A DNA stretch of 64,000 bases from Albula goreensis (lineage: Eukaryota; Chordata; Actinopteri; Albuliformes; Albulidae), in contig CM040752.1 in assembly GCA_022829145.1 (NCBI GenBank), forward strand, positions 29,786,086-29,850,085. Direction: 5' to 3'. A model generated the notes under the pieces. That model was not told the origin of the DNA. It did no database searches and was given only the letters and a program-made list of their open reading frames with translations. How positions within the stretch are numbered: the stretch's first letter is position 1; each line of letters begins with the position of its first letter. This document shows, piece by piece, positions 25,061 to 38,400 of the stretch. The translations under genes and the position numbers were made by a program.

Positions 25061-27300
25061 TAATGAGAACTGTTCACATCTTCATTGGCAGTGCTTTTAC
25101 TGTCATGCCACTGTTTTGGCTGTCATATGAGCTACTTTCAGGCAGGGGAGGGTGAAGTCATCCTCATTGTTTGTCCTCTTGTGCCATTTTCTATTTTTGG
25201 GGCTGTCATAAGAAGGCCTCATGATGGATTATGTTTTTCCATCATACAAATTTGGTAAGCATACATTATGCATTGAAATGGCTTTCTTTGAGTCATCTGC
25301 AGAATAAGATTAACTCAGGGGGGTCACTTTAACATGTTTAACATTGTTAGGAAGGAATAAATGGTAAATTGAGTTTTCATGTTTTAAATTCAATAAAATA
25401 ATGATATAATTGCTGTGTTGTGCATGTAGTCTGTACTCTAAGCCACTTCTGATAGATTTCTGTGGCATTCTTAAACTCTGCATTAAGACTGTGAGCTCGG
25501 TGGTGGAAAATGATTGTATTAAAGCTGCAGGCCCTGTGCTGCATGTGTCTGTGGGACTGGTGTATTTCAGTCTGTCTCGGCTGTCTCTGGCTCTCTCACT
25601 CGCTCACACTCGCTAATGAAAACGCTTGGCTGATGCTCAAGTTTGCCCACACCCTTCCCCTCTCCCTCTCTCATCCTCTTCCCATCTCCCCTTATGTATG
25701 TGCACTCCTCCTCATTCTTCCAGTTTCTTCTCTCTCTTCATTCCGTTGTCTCTCCACAGTATTGTATTCCTCCCATCCCTTCTCTCTCTTTGTCCTCCTG
25801 GTCAGACCTGTGCTAGCTACAGGCCGGCTAGCACCCCCCCACCCCCCACCCTGACAGCCGCTGAAGCCCCTCCTCTCTGCGGTCACGCCCGTTCCCACCT
25901 TGTCACTGAACAGCTGGACTCTGTGTCTCGTCGCTGCTGATATTGTGGTTTGTGTGAAGCCCAATGCCCCTTTCTCTCACTGCGCTGAATGTGGCAATTG
26001 TTTCCTGGGACAAAGGCCTGCAGCCCTCACCATTGTACCACAGCACCCCAGTTTATCACAGGAAGAAGGGGCCTATTGAGAGCCAGGGTCCAGAGAAAAG
26101 AGCAGAGCTTCTTTTCCCGGGAAAACCCAGGCCCCCCCAGCGTCTCTTAAATCCGTCCTCATTCATGGGAAGACACCCCCTCCCAAATACTCTTAAAGCT
26201 GGGCCAAATGGGGTGTCACTAATCCCCATTGTGCAGTAATGTTGCTTTGTGTCTTCGCTGGTCCGTCTTGTTTGTGGGGTTTGCTTGTACAGGGGAGTGT
26301 TGCTGGCCTGCACACTGTCGCTCTGAGACTTTGATGAAAAGGTATTGGTTTACTGGGGAGCGTTCCGTGTTCATTCCATGGGTCACAGGTCACATGGGTC
26401 ACTGTTTCTGACCCAGGGGCAGACCAATGCCCTGAGGCCCTGAACACAGTTGGACTCTTAGTGGCCAGAGACCCTGGGTCACAACATTTAGCCCTTTGCA
26501 GAAAGATCTGTAAAACAACCAAACAGTACCTAAGCAGCCAATGGGGAGAGAGCCTCAGTCACATTAGGTCCTGAGCAGCCAATGGCAAAATCCCTGGATC
26601 ATGACAGCCTTTCACCAGCCCTCCAGTGCACAGCTGTGTCCATTGTGCTCAGCCATCATTGTTAGTCATAGCTACAGTCAATTAAGTGGAATGAATTTAT
26701 CATTCATTTAAAGTTTCTGATTGCAAATCATTAGGGTAATATTTTCTCAGAAATCTCCTCTGAAAATACTTGGATAAAAAAACATACCAGAGAAAACATT
26801 AGCCTCATGTATAACTTATGTATAATGGCTGAATTTGGAACAGATCAAGGGCCAAATGGAAGGCTAGATAATGAAAATATTTTATCACATTATGACACAT
26901 TACAGAGAAATCTGACAATACAGTGTAATGGGGCGGCTCTAGCTAAAACTAAATGGAGAGTGATTTAGAAAGAGAGAGAGACAGAAAAAGAGATGTGGTG
27001 AGAGACAGGAAAAATGAGAGAGAGGGAGAGGTAACTATATATTGGATTTGTGGTTGTAAAATGGTTGGCCAAAACCAAGCAAGCTCCTTTCATTTCAATC
27101 CCAGGATTCTTAAGCCTGGTTAGAGAGGCGGGTGGTCTTTAGGGATAAATCCATTAACCCTCTGTGTGAAGTCCCTGATCCTAGACGCAGATACAGGAGG
27201 GGGACTGTGACTGACGTGGAGAAGCCCAGACTGGTGACGCCCAATGAAAGTAGAGACAACACAGAGCTGTGTGCCTTAGCTTTGAGGCTGAACTCAGCCT

Positions 27301-27469
27301 ACACACACACACACACATGCTCACACACACACACACACATGCTCACAGACACACACACACGTGCTCACACACACACAGACACACACACACTCACACACAC
27401 ATGCTCACAGACACACACACACGCACTCACACATGCTCACACACACAGACACACACACATGCTCACACA
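27301..27469. repeat. CA-rich array with atgctca / acagac interruptions
   Basis: 169 bases of CA repeats broken regularly by atgctcac, acgtgctcac and cagac motifs, giving a higher-order unit of roughly 20-35 bp. Long His/Thr reading frames here are repeat artefacts. Confidence 0.92.
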
Positions 27470-29429
27470 GCTGTTCCTCTCAACAACTGTGAGCACCCTG
27501 CCGAAGTGAGTCTAAGCTGTTGTGCTGGTTCAATCCTCTTTTGAACCTGCTCTCAGTTGTACACTGAGCCCATGTGTTAGATCGGGTGTCTTTTGAGTGT
27601 GCAAGTTGCGAAGCTCATTTCCATGACGAGCTGTAGTGTGAACGCTGTGGTTTGATGGTTGTTTACACTGCCAGGGGGTGGTGGTGCAGCTCCCCCGCTT
27701 TACTGTCACTGGCTGACTGTCGATATGAACCACCATCTTAATTTGTTTGCCTTTCATTACTTGTGTATTGTGAGCAATACAGGGCCCTGCATGTAAAAAA
27801 GAGGCATGCAAATTGATAAAATCAATGATACTGACTGTCCCTCTCAGTTTATTATTTTATCTGTTGTTTACAGTGTATTTGTTAATGATTCTTTTCAGAA
27901 AGCTTTAATATTGTAAAATGGAAAAGATGAGGAGATGAACAGGACTATAAGGGTCTCACTGTTGAGTTTTTGTTTTTTTATATGCTTGAGTAGAAACCAA
28001 ATGAACACTCACATGTGGGTAATTTTATCCTGGTTTTGTTGAGAATCCTAGACATTGTAAAAGTTGTGCATCCATTAGCATGTTCTGTTTGGACATCAAG
28101 GGGAAAAAATGAGTCATGCTTGGAGGGCTTAGTTAATGGGAAGGTGCTGCTTGAAGACACTGGTGCTGGTGTTGGTAGAGCATAATGTCTGTCTCTGCCG
28201 TTCATGGATCCAGAAGTGGGAGTTAGACACCCTATGATATCTCAGAGGCTCCTATGTAAGCGTTGAGCTGTTGGCAGAGATTGCGTGTGCGTGAAGAGGG
28301 GTATCATGGGAGCGTGTCTGATGAAATACTCAAGGAATTCTTTTTGTAGAGGGTCTCATTTCAAGCATCTGGAGCTGCAAGGATGCCCTCTAGTGGAAGT
28401 AAGCAGAGGCAACATACGTATCTCAGAAGGACATGGTCTCTTTCATGGGGTTTGCCTCTATTTCAGGAGCCAAAGCACTGATCCAGGATCTGCAGACTCC
28501 AACCCCAATCACATCAGTTAGAAAGTCAAAACTGATCCACTGTCAGTGGTTATCAAGTGTTACTGTCAAATTGCCTGTTTTCTATTTTGAGGATTTTGAG
28601 CCTCCTGCTGGATTCTTAGTGAAACTGCACACTCTGTTTTTCTGCAGTTTTTCGCTCAAGGGAGATGAGACAGCAGCAAAAGGTTTCCGCATGCTTACAA
28701 TTTTATTGAAAGCCCAGTTAAGGTCCAGTTCAGAAACATTGGCCAAAATAGTGGACCCAATAAATAACACACATATTTAATTAATTTACCTGCCACAGCT
28801 GACAGCAGGGTAATAATTTTGAAATAATAATTCCATGAATTGTGGGGAGACATTCAGATAGGTCACGTAATTATATCCTGAAAATAATTTACACAGCTTC
28901 AAGCATTGTGTTGTTTGATGAGAAGGTTTATCAGAGCTGAGGAGATGGGCAAATGGACCGACTTTGGCTCAGTGGCTATTTTAACAGTCAGGATAAAATA
29001 TCAAGAATCCATTGCAAATTTAATGCGTGTATTTATTTTCCTAATCAATTTGGTTCTTTGTCTGTCGACCCAAGAAAAATAATACATTTGAATATCTATG
29101 ACCAGATGAAAAGTAAACCAGTTTGGCCTGAATTCTGCAAGCTTGGCAGCCACTGTGGGAAAAGGCTGCCAAGTGTCTGTTTCCATCCCCTTCATCCTTC
29201 ACATGTTCTTGGACAGCGTTCTGCTTCTCTATCTCACATTCCCTTGGCTTTAATAATGGTAATTTGTGGACACATAGACACCGAAAGAACAGCAGTTGGT
29301 CAGGGTGAGGAATTTAGGAGGCAGCACAGGTCTCTGTCTCTATGTCCTGGTCTGCAGCTGTTGGCCCATGTGTTTGTTTTGTCTGGTATTTCTACTGCCT
29401 GCTTCCTTTGTGTTGTGACTTTACTAAAT

Positions 29430-29553
29430 ATTCTCTCTCTTTGTGTCTCTCTCTGTTGCCTTTTCTCTCTTTCTCCTTTCCCTCACCGTCTCTATCTGCC
29501 TCTGTCATATCACTCTCCCCCTCTCTCTCTCTCTCCTCTCTCTCCCCTCCCCA
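29430..29553 (+). promoter_or_regulatory. bicd2: Extended polypyrimidine tract before bicd2 exon 7
   Basis: More than 100 bases are almost entirely C and T, with tctctctctctc runs, leading into the ccccag acceptor at 29554. It is far longer than a usual polypyrimidine tract and would bind U2AF or PTB-type proteins. A regulatory role is inference. Confidence 0.55.
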
Positions 29554-29554
29554 G

Positions 29555-29876
29555 GTGCGATGAGTACGTGACTCAGCTGGATGAGATGCAGAGGCAGTTG
29601 GCAGCAGCGGAGGATGAGAAGAAGACGCTGAACTCCCTCCTGCGCATGGCCATCCAGCAGAAGCTGGCCCTGACGCAGCGGCTGGAGGACCTGGAGTTCG
29701 ACCATGAGCAGTCCCGCCGCGGCGGCCGCAGCAAGGCCTCCTCCGCCAGGGGCAAGGGCACCCCCGCCAACCACAACGTAAGTCACGGGCACTCCTGCGG
29801 CGTGCGCCCCGAAGCCAACAGCTTGGGGACCCCCGTGGTCTTCTGCACTGAGAAGTACAAGATCTACTGCGACTAG
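29555..29876 (+). CDS. bicd2: bicd2 coding exon 7, long (read-through) C-terminus
   Basis: The first base completes Arg from exon 6, then [40 protein letters not shown] and [14 protein letters not shown], the end of CC3. A basic, Gly/Ser/Lys-rich tail follows, ending GTPANHN at 29777. Here a consensus donor, gtaagt (29778-29783), allows splicing to a further exon. Without splicing the frame continues as [20 protein letters not shown] and then [12 protein letters not shown], with a TAG stop at 29874-29876. As I recall it, the longer mammalian BICD2 isoform likewise begins its extra tail with VS (the read-through donor) and ends with a VFC-EK--IYCD pattern. That makes this a conserved alternative end rather than chance readthrough. 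The complete long protein would be about 849 residues if exon 1 supplies about 80. Confidence 0.93.
29778..29783 (+). promoter_or_regulatory. bicd2: Alternative 5' splice donor gtaagt deciding the bicd2 C-terminus
   Basis: This is a consensus donor immediately after AAC (Asn), in phase 0. Used as a donor, it gives the short C-terminus encoded downstream. Unused, its own bases encode the Val-Ser that open the long tail. Confidence 0.8.
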
Positions 29877-32800
29877 ACGCCGTGCAGCTCTGTACAGAGG
29901 GGAACGTCTTTTTGGCCTTCCCCGCCCTAGTTTAAGCCCCACATGCTTAGCGCTGACTTTGCTCCTTGTGTCAGGTTTGCTGTTAGGGCCTGCTGTCGCA
30001 GTACGCGGACAGCAGTGGCACCCGCTAGTGTTCATGCATATGGGAATGCAGTTGGCAGTTTGTAGTGACGTATGGCATGACGATAGCTCTTTACAGTTTG
30101 CGTTGGGTTTTTACTGTTAAAGGAATTTCTCGTGCTGTTTGTGAAGGCCTGCAGCTTTCCCGCTTGTAGTAACCTGTGTCCTTGGGCTGGTTAGCGTGGG
30201 GCCGCTCGTCGACGTCAGTGCTAACGTGACTAACTCTGGTCTCCGCACCTTCCCCTCTCCCCTCCTCTCCAGAACTGGAGCAGACCTGATGCTAGCCTCT
30301 GCTCTCTGACTCCTCTTCCTCCTCTTCCCCCTTCCCCGGGCCTATTATAGCTCAGCGGACTGTCCGCTCACACCGCACACAATGTAAAAAGATATGCAAA
30401 CACCTCCCGATTTATGGGGGACCTTGGCCTCACCAGCCAGAGACTACTGGCTGCATGAGACCTGAAATCTGAAACAAAAGTGTGATGATGATTAGGATTT
30501 GCGATTGGACGAGATTAGACTCCAAAAACATTTTGCGATTGGCCGTCGATTCCTGACGGAGGGGGGAAATGGAGCAGCTGTTACTCATTAAAGCAAACTG
30601 TTAAATCTGCTCAACCCCACTGCAGATGTGTAGGTCTGTTGTGAGAATCTGTCGCATTGCTACACTTTATGGTATCAGTGCCACTAGTTAGGATAAAGCT
30701 GTTTATTTTATTTTCGTTTAAACCGGTTGCAGTTTCTGCACCACGCAATGCAAGCACAGGTTCAACAGGGCTCTACATTTCAAAGAGATGCGCGAGATAT
30801 AGGATGTTTTACAGATTTCAGAAAAAACCCTAGGGCTTTTCCCCATGACTCACCCAGTCCTGAGGAATTCTTTCAGAGCCATATAGAAAACGAGAGCGAG
30901 ACAAATCGATCTCCAAATCCAAATTAAGTGCACTTCATATTCGTTGCCTCATCACCCTGAACTATCAACAGGCGAAAGTAACTGGCGTTTGAAAGAAAAA
31001 AGAAACTGTGAAAACAAAAATTTTGTTTTGATCAAAAGCTAAAAATATTATTTTCCAATACAAATCTCCATTCCAGAAGCACAAACAAAAGGCACAGAAT
31101 TCGGATAATTACAATTTCCGAACAATACAAAAAAAACCTGACTCTTTAGAAGTGCCTGTTGACTCAATTATCTGAAATATCGATGTGCAGCCCTGTATTT
31201 TGTGTCTGAACTCAAGCTAACACTATTCTCTCTCTCTCTCCCTCTTTTTACCCCTCCTCCTCTTGTCTTTGCAAGCCTATCTGGAGCTCTCTCTAGCGAA
31301 AGCTTCAGCTGGGGGCTCTGTGTCTCTAACGCTCCTGTTGCTTCATTCTGACCTTCCTCTCTTTTAGATGCTCAACCCAACCTTTAAGTAGCTGGGGGGG
31401 GAAATCCTGTTATTAAAGTCAGGTAATGTCCTCCCGCACACCTGCTCTCCACTCGCCGAGAGGCTGGTGTGCTTTGGTCAGTAATCGAAATCGCAAACCG
31501 GCCATGGCCTGAGCCTCTTGGCTGCCTATGCGAAACACCACGAAAAAAAGTGTTTTCACCAGCGTCACAGGCGTTGTAAGTGGAAGAGAATCTGAAATCT
31601 TTCACTTTTAAACGTCTGATTACAAGGAAGGGAAAAGTCTGGTGACCCTGTCTAACACAAAAAAATAGCTTTAATGTGCAAGCTAGGCTGTCGATGAAGA
31701 TGTGGGGCTTCTAGACTCATTTGTTAACTCTCGTGGATCATAAACACTTGAATGTTAGCTTTATACTACTAAAAAGCAGGGTTGATGTTGGGAAAATCCT
31801 TACAAAGATTAACCGAATGATGATTTTTTTAAAAAAACTAGCAAATATATATTCTTCTTTACAACAATGTTCAGGTTTTAACCTTCCAGGATTCTTGTTT
31901 GCCTCTAAAATGTCAGTGGATAGCGTGAAGTGTATGTGGTAACCCTGATTTTGGCAGAATCTGGAAGGAGGATAAAGTCCGTAGTCAACCCTGCTTTACC
32001 TCTATGCTGCACTCGTTCTCCCAGGCCTTTAGCATCTTACTGTGGTTGCAATGAGGGAATGAGACTTTGCTAACAACACCATTGCTTGCATTCTAAAGGA
32101 ACTGAAATGGGGAAATTTGAATTAGGAGGCTAATCAATGTTGCCCCATTGGTTTTGGAAGCGTGGAGAGAAAAAAAATAACACACGTTAACGATGTGGGC
32201 TTCCCTGAGATGCGGAATCATTGGTCTCTCAAAGTAACCAATAGATCAATACTTTGGGGGAGCATTGTTCAAGTGATTTTGAAAATGATTCTTTGCATAG
32301 TTATCCTTTTTTTTTTTTTTTTTTTAACTTGGGTCTGGACCCATTGGACATTGATTCAAACTAGCTGTGGAAGAAGCAGCTTCACTGGGCTGTTTAGACT
32401 TACCCCCTTTGTAAATGTGCTCTCTGAAAAGCACTGAGTGTTAGGGTAGGCTTTTAATTGTAGATATTTTGATAACATTTTGTGATTTTTAGAATAAAAA
32501 ATAAATAACATAAATTGGAAAGTGGGCCTAGTTTGAAATCAATGTCCGCTCATCAGGACCCAGCATGTTAGCTGACGACGCCGTTTCCTACCTCCGCTTG
32601 CCATGATCCTATTACTTCAGCTTGTTTTGACTCACGCGTTCACCATTTTGGCTTCTGTTTTGTTTATATTTCATGTGTTTTTATTGTTTTGAAATGGCAA
32701 GCCTGCATGTGAAAGACACCCCAACATTGACCTGCATGTCAGTGGAGAGTGTGCCCCCTCTCCCCCCTCCTCCTGTCCTCTGATTCGCTCTCTCTTGTCG

Positions 32801-33172
32801 TGCATGGCACGGGCTAAAGGGATTGGTACTTTTGAGCCATTCGCTTCCTGCACCAGCTGGTCTTCCTGTGTACCCATGAGTCTCCAGGCTTGGCGCTTTC
32901 ATGTCAGTCAAACTAAACAAAGAGAAATATAATAATAATGTCAACAAAAAGCAAAGCCTTCTAAACACACTGCCTGCATCTGGCTTTTGGACACTAACCA
33001 ATTTCGCCCTTTCTTATTTTGACTAACTTGGCTTTTCAGTCCTGGCGTTTAATGTTTTTTTTGTAACATTATAACTACATGCTTCTCACTCACTGATACA
33101 TCACTTTGGTTATTTCTATATAATCTGTTAATGCTAATTTTGATAATTTTGTTTTGTTTCTCCATTTTGCAG
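29877..33172 (+). other. bicd2: Long-isoform 3' UTR / short-isoform last intron of bicd2
   Basis: Sequence after the long-isoform stop. It contains three acceptor-like sites that could begin a short-isoform last exon: after 30272 (ctcctctccag, then an open frame of 25 codons ending at the TAG near 30348), after 31367 (cttttag, then seven codons, MLNPTFK, and TAG at 31389-31391), and after 33172 (ccattttgcag, then an immediate TAA). An ATTAAA at 30587-30592 is a possible weak poly(A) signal for the long form. There is also a T-run at about 32309-32326. No separate gene is seen. Confidence 0.6.
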
Positions 33173-35456
33173 TAATGTAGTTGAGCCCGGATGTGGAGTG
33201 TCCTACAAAGAGTGCGGTCGCACGACCAACTTCAAATTCAATACGCCTGCAACAGCTAGCGTTGCATGGCCATTCGGAATTAAGAAAACCACTTGGAGGA
33301 AATTTTTTTATTTAAAAAAAAAAATGGACCTATTCCTCTTAACATACACACATACACTACGGCTTGAATGTCACGCCAGAACAAAAAAAAATAGTTTTAC
33401 TTTTCAAGCGCTGCTGCAGGAAGATGATAACTCACAAGTACTAAGGAGATTTCTGCCTCCCTTCATTTGCGATCAAGATTTTGATTGGCTACGAAACCCT
33501 GAAATGAGAAAAGGGGAAGGGGTCATTTCTCAGCACAGCTTACTGCAAATTATTCAGTGTTTGTTTTGTGTTTTGGTTTTTTTTCATGCGCACTTTTAAT
33601 ATGGGGTATTTCACTTTGGCTTCCTTTTGTTTTTTTTTTTTTATTAATCTTGGAAAGGTTTGTAGTGCTATGGTTTGTGAGTCATTTTAAAGAAGTATAT
33701 ACATTAATAGGAATAGATTTTTTGTTTATTTTCTTTTTAGCAACTCTCTGTGTAACAGGCACAGGGAGGAGAAGCTCCCAAATTCTAATCGTACTACAAA
33801 CCAGAGTTCTACCTACTGTGCTTCAGTGAGTTAATCCACAAGTATATTAATAAGCTTTTGTTATTTTTATGTTTATCATAATTATTATTGATGTTGTTAT
33901 TATTTACTGATGTTATACTGCCATGTTCTAAACGAAATCCAGGGTGAACAAATTCTGGGGTTTTTCATGTATTATTATTCTTAGGAATAGTTCAAAGTAA
34001 CAAGGAGAAACTTGACGTGGTTCTGGTTTAAATGGTAATAGGCACTTGAAAACCGTGAATAAAATAATTAGTATTTTGCAATGCCATTCCAGAATCTGTG
34101 GAGTTTAATTCAGGCAGGATCACTGACAAACAGAATTCTTTGCAAGTGCACAAGTTAAATTCCAAATTGGAATGGTTTCATTCTCTCTTTGTTTATCGTG
34201 CCAAATCTTGGTACATTTTTAGGTTTTAAAAATGAGAAGAAAAAAAAAAACGAGATGTGGTAGAAGGCGGTGTGTTTTGGGTTTGCGGTTCTAACGCCTT
34301 GTTTTGTTTTGTTTTCTCCATTTTGACCGGTAGTGCCTTTCATTATTTCAAGGGAGAATTCTAGACTAGTTTGATTTTTTTTTTTTTTTTTTTTTTGTTT
34401 TTAGAAGACATAAAATAGTTTGTCACAAATCTTAGTTGAAAAGGAATTAAGGAGCAATAAGCGCAAAGAGAATAGCCCTTTTTGCCTGAGTCTGATCATA
34501 GTCTTAAAATTAGATGGAAGAAAATTGTGTGGAATTCTGTAGGTCAGTGATCCTATCAGCATGCGGAACTGCAAATTCAGGGGTATAGTGAAACGTTTTT
34601 TTATCAAACTTTGGGAACCAAAAGTAATCACTTTGGCCTCCTAATGAATAAAATGGTTCAGATCTAACACATTTGTGGGTGCAGGACAATGTACTATTTG
34701 AAATATTAACGTATCTCTAGCTTTGTATGGTGAAGGTAACGTGATATCAATAGTATTGTTGGCAAATGTGCAAGAGAGTGGTTTTTCTTTTGGTTTTGTT
34801 TTTTTGTTTTATTTTGTTTAAATTTTCATTTTTTTACATCATCTAAAAGTGTTGTTATTTCAGTAAACAGAAAGCAGAATTCGCATCAACAAGCTTGTGC
34901 CATTTAAGCGATGAGGTTTGTTGAGGCATTAAAATGTCAAGTCATTGATATGGTTGGGAAGTTTAAAATTAAGTGCAATTCAAATGCTGTTTTACGTGGA
35001 AAAATAAAGTTTTCTGTTTGCTGGAAGGGATAGCATCGTTATCACTAGCCGTGCAGACTATATTGTCATATTCTGTTACAGTATTGACTCATACGAGAAT
35101 TTGATACCTTTATATAAAATAATGACTTCATCTGTATGTTGGTATTTATTTGAAATGATGTCATGCAGTACTGTATTACTTTATTGTGCTTTATGATTAG
35201 TGGCAAATTGATCTCAGTTCAGTGTCATGCATGTACTTCAGTCATGGGACCTTTACACGCAGCTGAAAACAAATCTATAACTTTGAAAATATAACTTTAA
35301 AATAAATAAATAAAAAAAACAAACAAAAAAGTAACTTTAGGCATTAATGTATTACTTGCAAACTAATCCAAAAAAATGTTTTGTTTTCTCTAGGAAGGCT
35401 GTTTGTCTGTGTAAAGGTAGTCATACTGGCTAAAATCAATAAATGTGACTAAAAAG
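33173..35456 (+). other. bicd2: Probable bicd2 terminal exon and 3' UTR
   Basis: This is AT-rich, low-coding sequence after an acceptor (ccattttgcag ending at 33172). It carries several poly(A) signals: AATAAA at 34647-34652, 35003-35008, around 35301, and 35438-35443. The last has GT/T-rich sequence just downstream. If the acceptor is used, the short isoform would end right after GTPANHN with TAA at 33173-33175. That fits the very short last coding exon I recall for mammalian BICD2. The 3' end is inferred at about 35,456. The choice of acceptor is not settled by sequence alone. Confidence 0.55.
35438..35443 (+). terminator. bicd2: Poly(A) signal AATAAA, probable 3' end of bicd2
   Basis: AATAAA is followed within 15-20 bases by an A-rich cleavage-like stretch (actaaaaag), then a GT- and T-rich element (gccgtgtccatttttcattcttg). 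It is the last strong signal before the composition changes. Confidence 0.6.
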
Positions 35457-38400
35457 TCCTGCCGTGTCCATTTTTCATTCTTGTCTTGGTCGATAGTGGT
35501 GCTTTCACTTGGCTGCTTTCTGCCATCTTGGCAAATCGCTGTCTGCTAAAGCCCCCCCCAGCTGCACTCTGTGCCTGGTTCCGAAAGGCTCCATTTCCCA
35601 CACACACACACACACGCACACACACCGTGCCCCCTATTGGGGCTCCCCTTCCCAAGCTGCCCTAACAGTCAAAGGTCACACCATGTAAGGAACTGTAAAT
35701 AAGCACAACACTCCACTCTCGCTGGGTTCCTCTGAATCTGTCCTTTTCCTTTAGTTATCTCTTTATCTGTTTTTCCCCACTTTGCCCATCCCTGTCAATT
35801 TCTCTCCATATTTCTCTCTCTGTTCCGCTCTCCCACGTCTGCGTTTCCTCCCCTCCCTCTCTGGTGTTGTTGTGCTGGGCTTATGAGAACGCCCACCTTT
35901 GGAGGCCGTGTCCGCCCCGGACTCCTGACCTTCCGCCCTGCAGCTTCCTGCCTGGCCCCAGGGGAGCAGCCGGCCTGCACAGCTGAGTTTGGCCCAGATC
36001 TGCGGCAGGACACACTGACATCCAGCCTTTCCTCTCTGCTGTTTTTATACTGAGTGATCCCTGATAAGCCTTTTGCTAGTCAAGGCCATAAGTCAATGAC
36101 TTATAGGGTTGCTATGGAATCACCAAGGCCTTTTGATCCAATCAAGGACCCCGGTGGTGAATAGATAATCCAGAAGAGCTCAATAAATATATCCACCATT
36201 CATCTCAACAGGAATGGGAGGGGGGGACTTTGAGATGGGATGCATGTCCACAATCACACCACAAGGGGGCCACACTGCGAAGGAAGAGGACACAACTTTA
36301 ATATGAAAAACCACTATGCAATCTGATATTACATCAGCTAATCCATTCTTATCTGTTTCTCTAAGCATACGTTTGCATTATAAAAATCTGCATATTAACA
36401 GCCACTTTGCACAGTCTGGTTTTAAAACATAAATTTATGCAAACTTTTCCACATGCCTCTAAGCACATATCTGTCACAGTTTTTAAATTAATGTTGATTA
36501 AATGATTCAATGAACCCTAATATCAGCCAGCTAAGATTCCCATTCGTTGTCAGTCTGGTCTTTGTTACTGTTTTACATATAAGAATGTTTTACTGATCTG
36601 AAACAAAATTAGCCATAATGAGCATAGTTCACAGGAAAAGGGTTTCCCCTCAGGCTGGCATACAAATGACATCAGTGTCTCTGTGCTGCATGCACTGCGC
36701 TGGAAAGTACCCACCACTCCGCTCCTTTGCTTTGGAGATGGATTATTTCCGTCTCAAATCCAGTCCTCTGACAGAAGGGTACAAACTGATGAGGAGGGTC
36801 AAGCTTTTATATATGGGGTGGGGGGGGGAGGTCTCCTGGTTTGCAGATAATTATGGCAGGGGGCCAACCTGCTGAATTGCACAAACGGCCCCACTTCATG
36901 GTGGACATAAATGACAGCTGTGGTGAAATCATCGTGATGTATGAAACGGGTAAGCAGTAATTCCATTGGCAGCCAATTGCGTCATTGCCGTCCACAAAGA
37001 CCCTATTGATTGCTCCAGTCCTTTTTTCCTGTCATGCAGCATTCTAGAGACAAGGACTGAACGATATGGGAAATGACTGTACTTGCATATACACACACCA
37101 ATGCTTCCATGCCCTGGAGGCACCCAAGACTGCTCACCTGCTCTCAGCAAAAGGGCCCTTATTCAGTGTCTTTTAACAGTGAGACCACATCAGCCTCAGC
37201 ATTTCTGTTGCCCACTGGGTGGCGCTACAGCATAACTGGAGAGGTTCCTGGCACAGTTTCAGTCTCACTCCCACTCATTTATATGAGGCTGTTTTTCTTC
37301 TCATAGTACCAAGCACAAGAAGGTATGAATAAAACACATTTTTGTTCTCAAGTAATGCAGCTTTGTAGCTGGGTGTAAGATTCCAGCTACAATATGGTCC
37401 ACACTAAAATACAAATCTACAAATTCCTGAATCTGAGATTTACTGAAGTGAATTAATCAATGAATACCCTCACCAAGGTCTCCGGGTTATAGGGATAAGT
37501 CATAAGCAATGATAAAAATCTCTCTATGCCAAACATCATTATTGCAATCTTGATTGTGGATCAAGATGACAACATGGAAACGATGCTGAATAAAACCTTT
37601 TTGTTTTTGTTGTTGTATTTGTACTTGAAACCCCTGGCCAAACTGTGGAGCATAAAATAACCATTATTCATAACTTAGACACATGATCTCCCATCAGGGT
37701 ATTCAACTCAGCACTGAATTTGCAATCAATTCTGTGTGTTTGATACTGTATTATCCTGTTTCCATTACTCACCATTGCCACAGGAAAACACGGTTATGCA
37801 TAAATAGTGATTGCTCTTCAAAAGGATATATTAAGATCGTTTTTAAAAAATGTATACTCTATCCCTAATGCAGTGTCATTGCAATGTCAATTTAGGACAG
37901 TGCAACCCAGCTCATGCAGCTGAGATATGATGTTATTCAGAACTCTTAAAGTTGTGCTACTTTGAAAGTGATGTCAGTAAACAATTTTTTTTTACTGATT
38001 TGGACAGTTACATTACCATGTAATTTTTTAAAATAAGCTTCTCGTTTTTTATCTGCAAACCTTAAAATTATACAAATTTAAGCAGTATCTTTTTCAATGA
38101 TCTGCAATCTCTAGCTTCTTTTGCAAACAGGTTGACTTTGTTCTTGCCTTTCTTAATATCACACAACCATTTATAATCATAAATTGCATTATTTAGCATT
38201 ATTGCTAATTTTGTGGTTTTTTATGAATGGAAAATGTGATTTGTTTCAGTTTAGTGCTCTTCTTTTTGCGTCAGAAAAGGCGTAATTGCATATGCTATTT
38301 GGAGTACTGAGCATGGTCAGTTGACAAGTCTGAGGTTCATAGCTCTGAAGCATGTGATGTCAGCTCCCACCCCTTTCCAGTCTGCAGTCTTCCAGTCAGT

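Noticed and set aside
27132-27544. Thr/His-rich frames
   Set aside because: Translation of the CA-rich array at 27301-27469.
28953-29554. Upstream part of the 307-codon frame leading into bicd2 exon 7
   Set aside because: The family junction ([10 protein letters not shown]) and the ccccag acceptor show that the exon begins at 29555. The upstream part is intronic CT-rich sequence.
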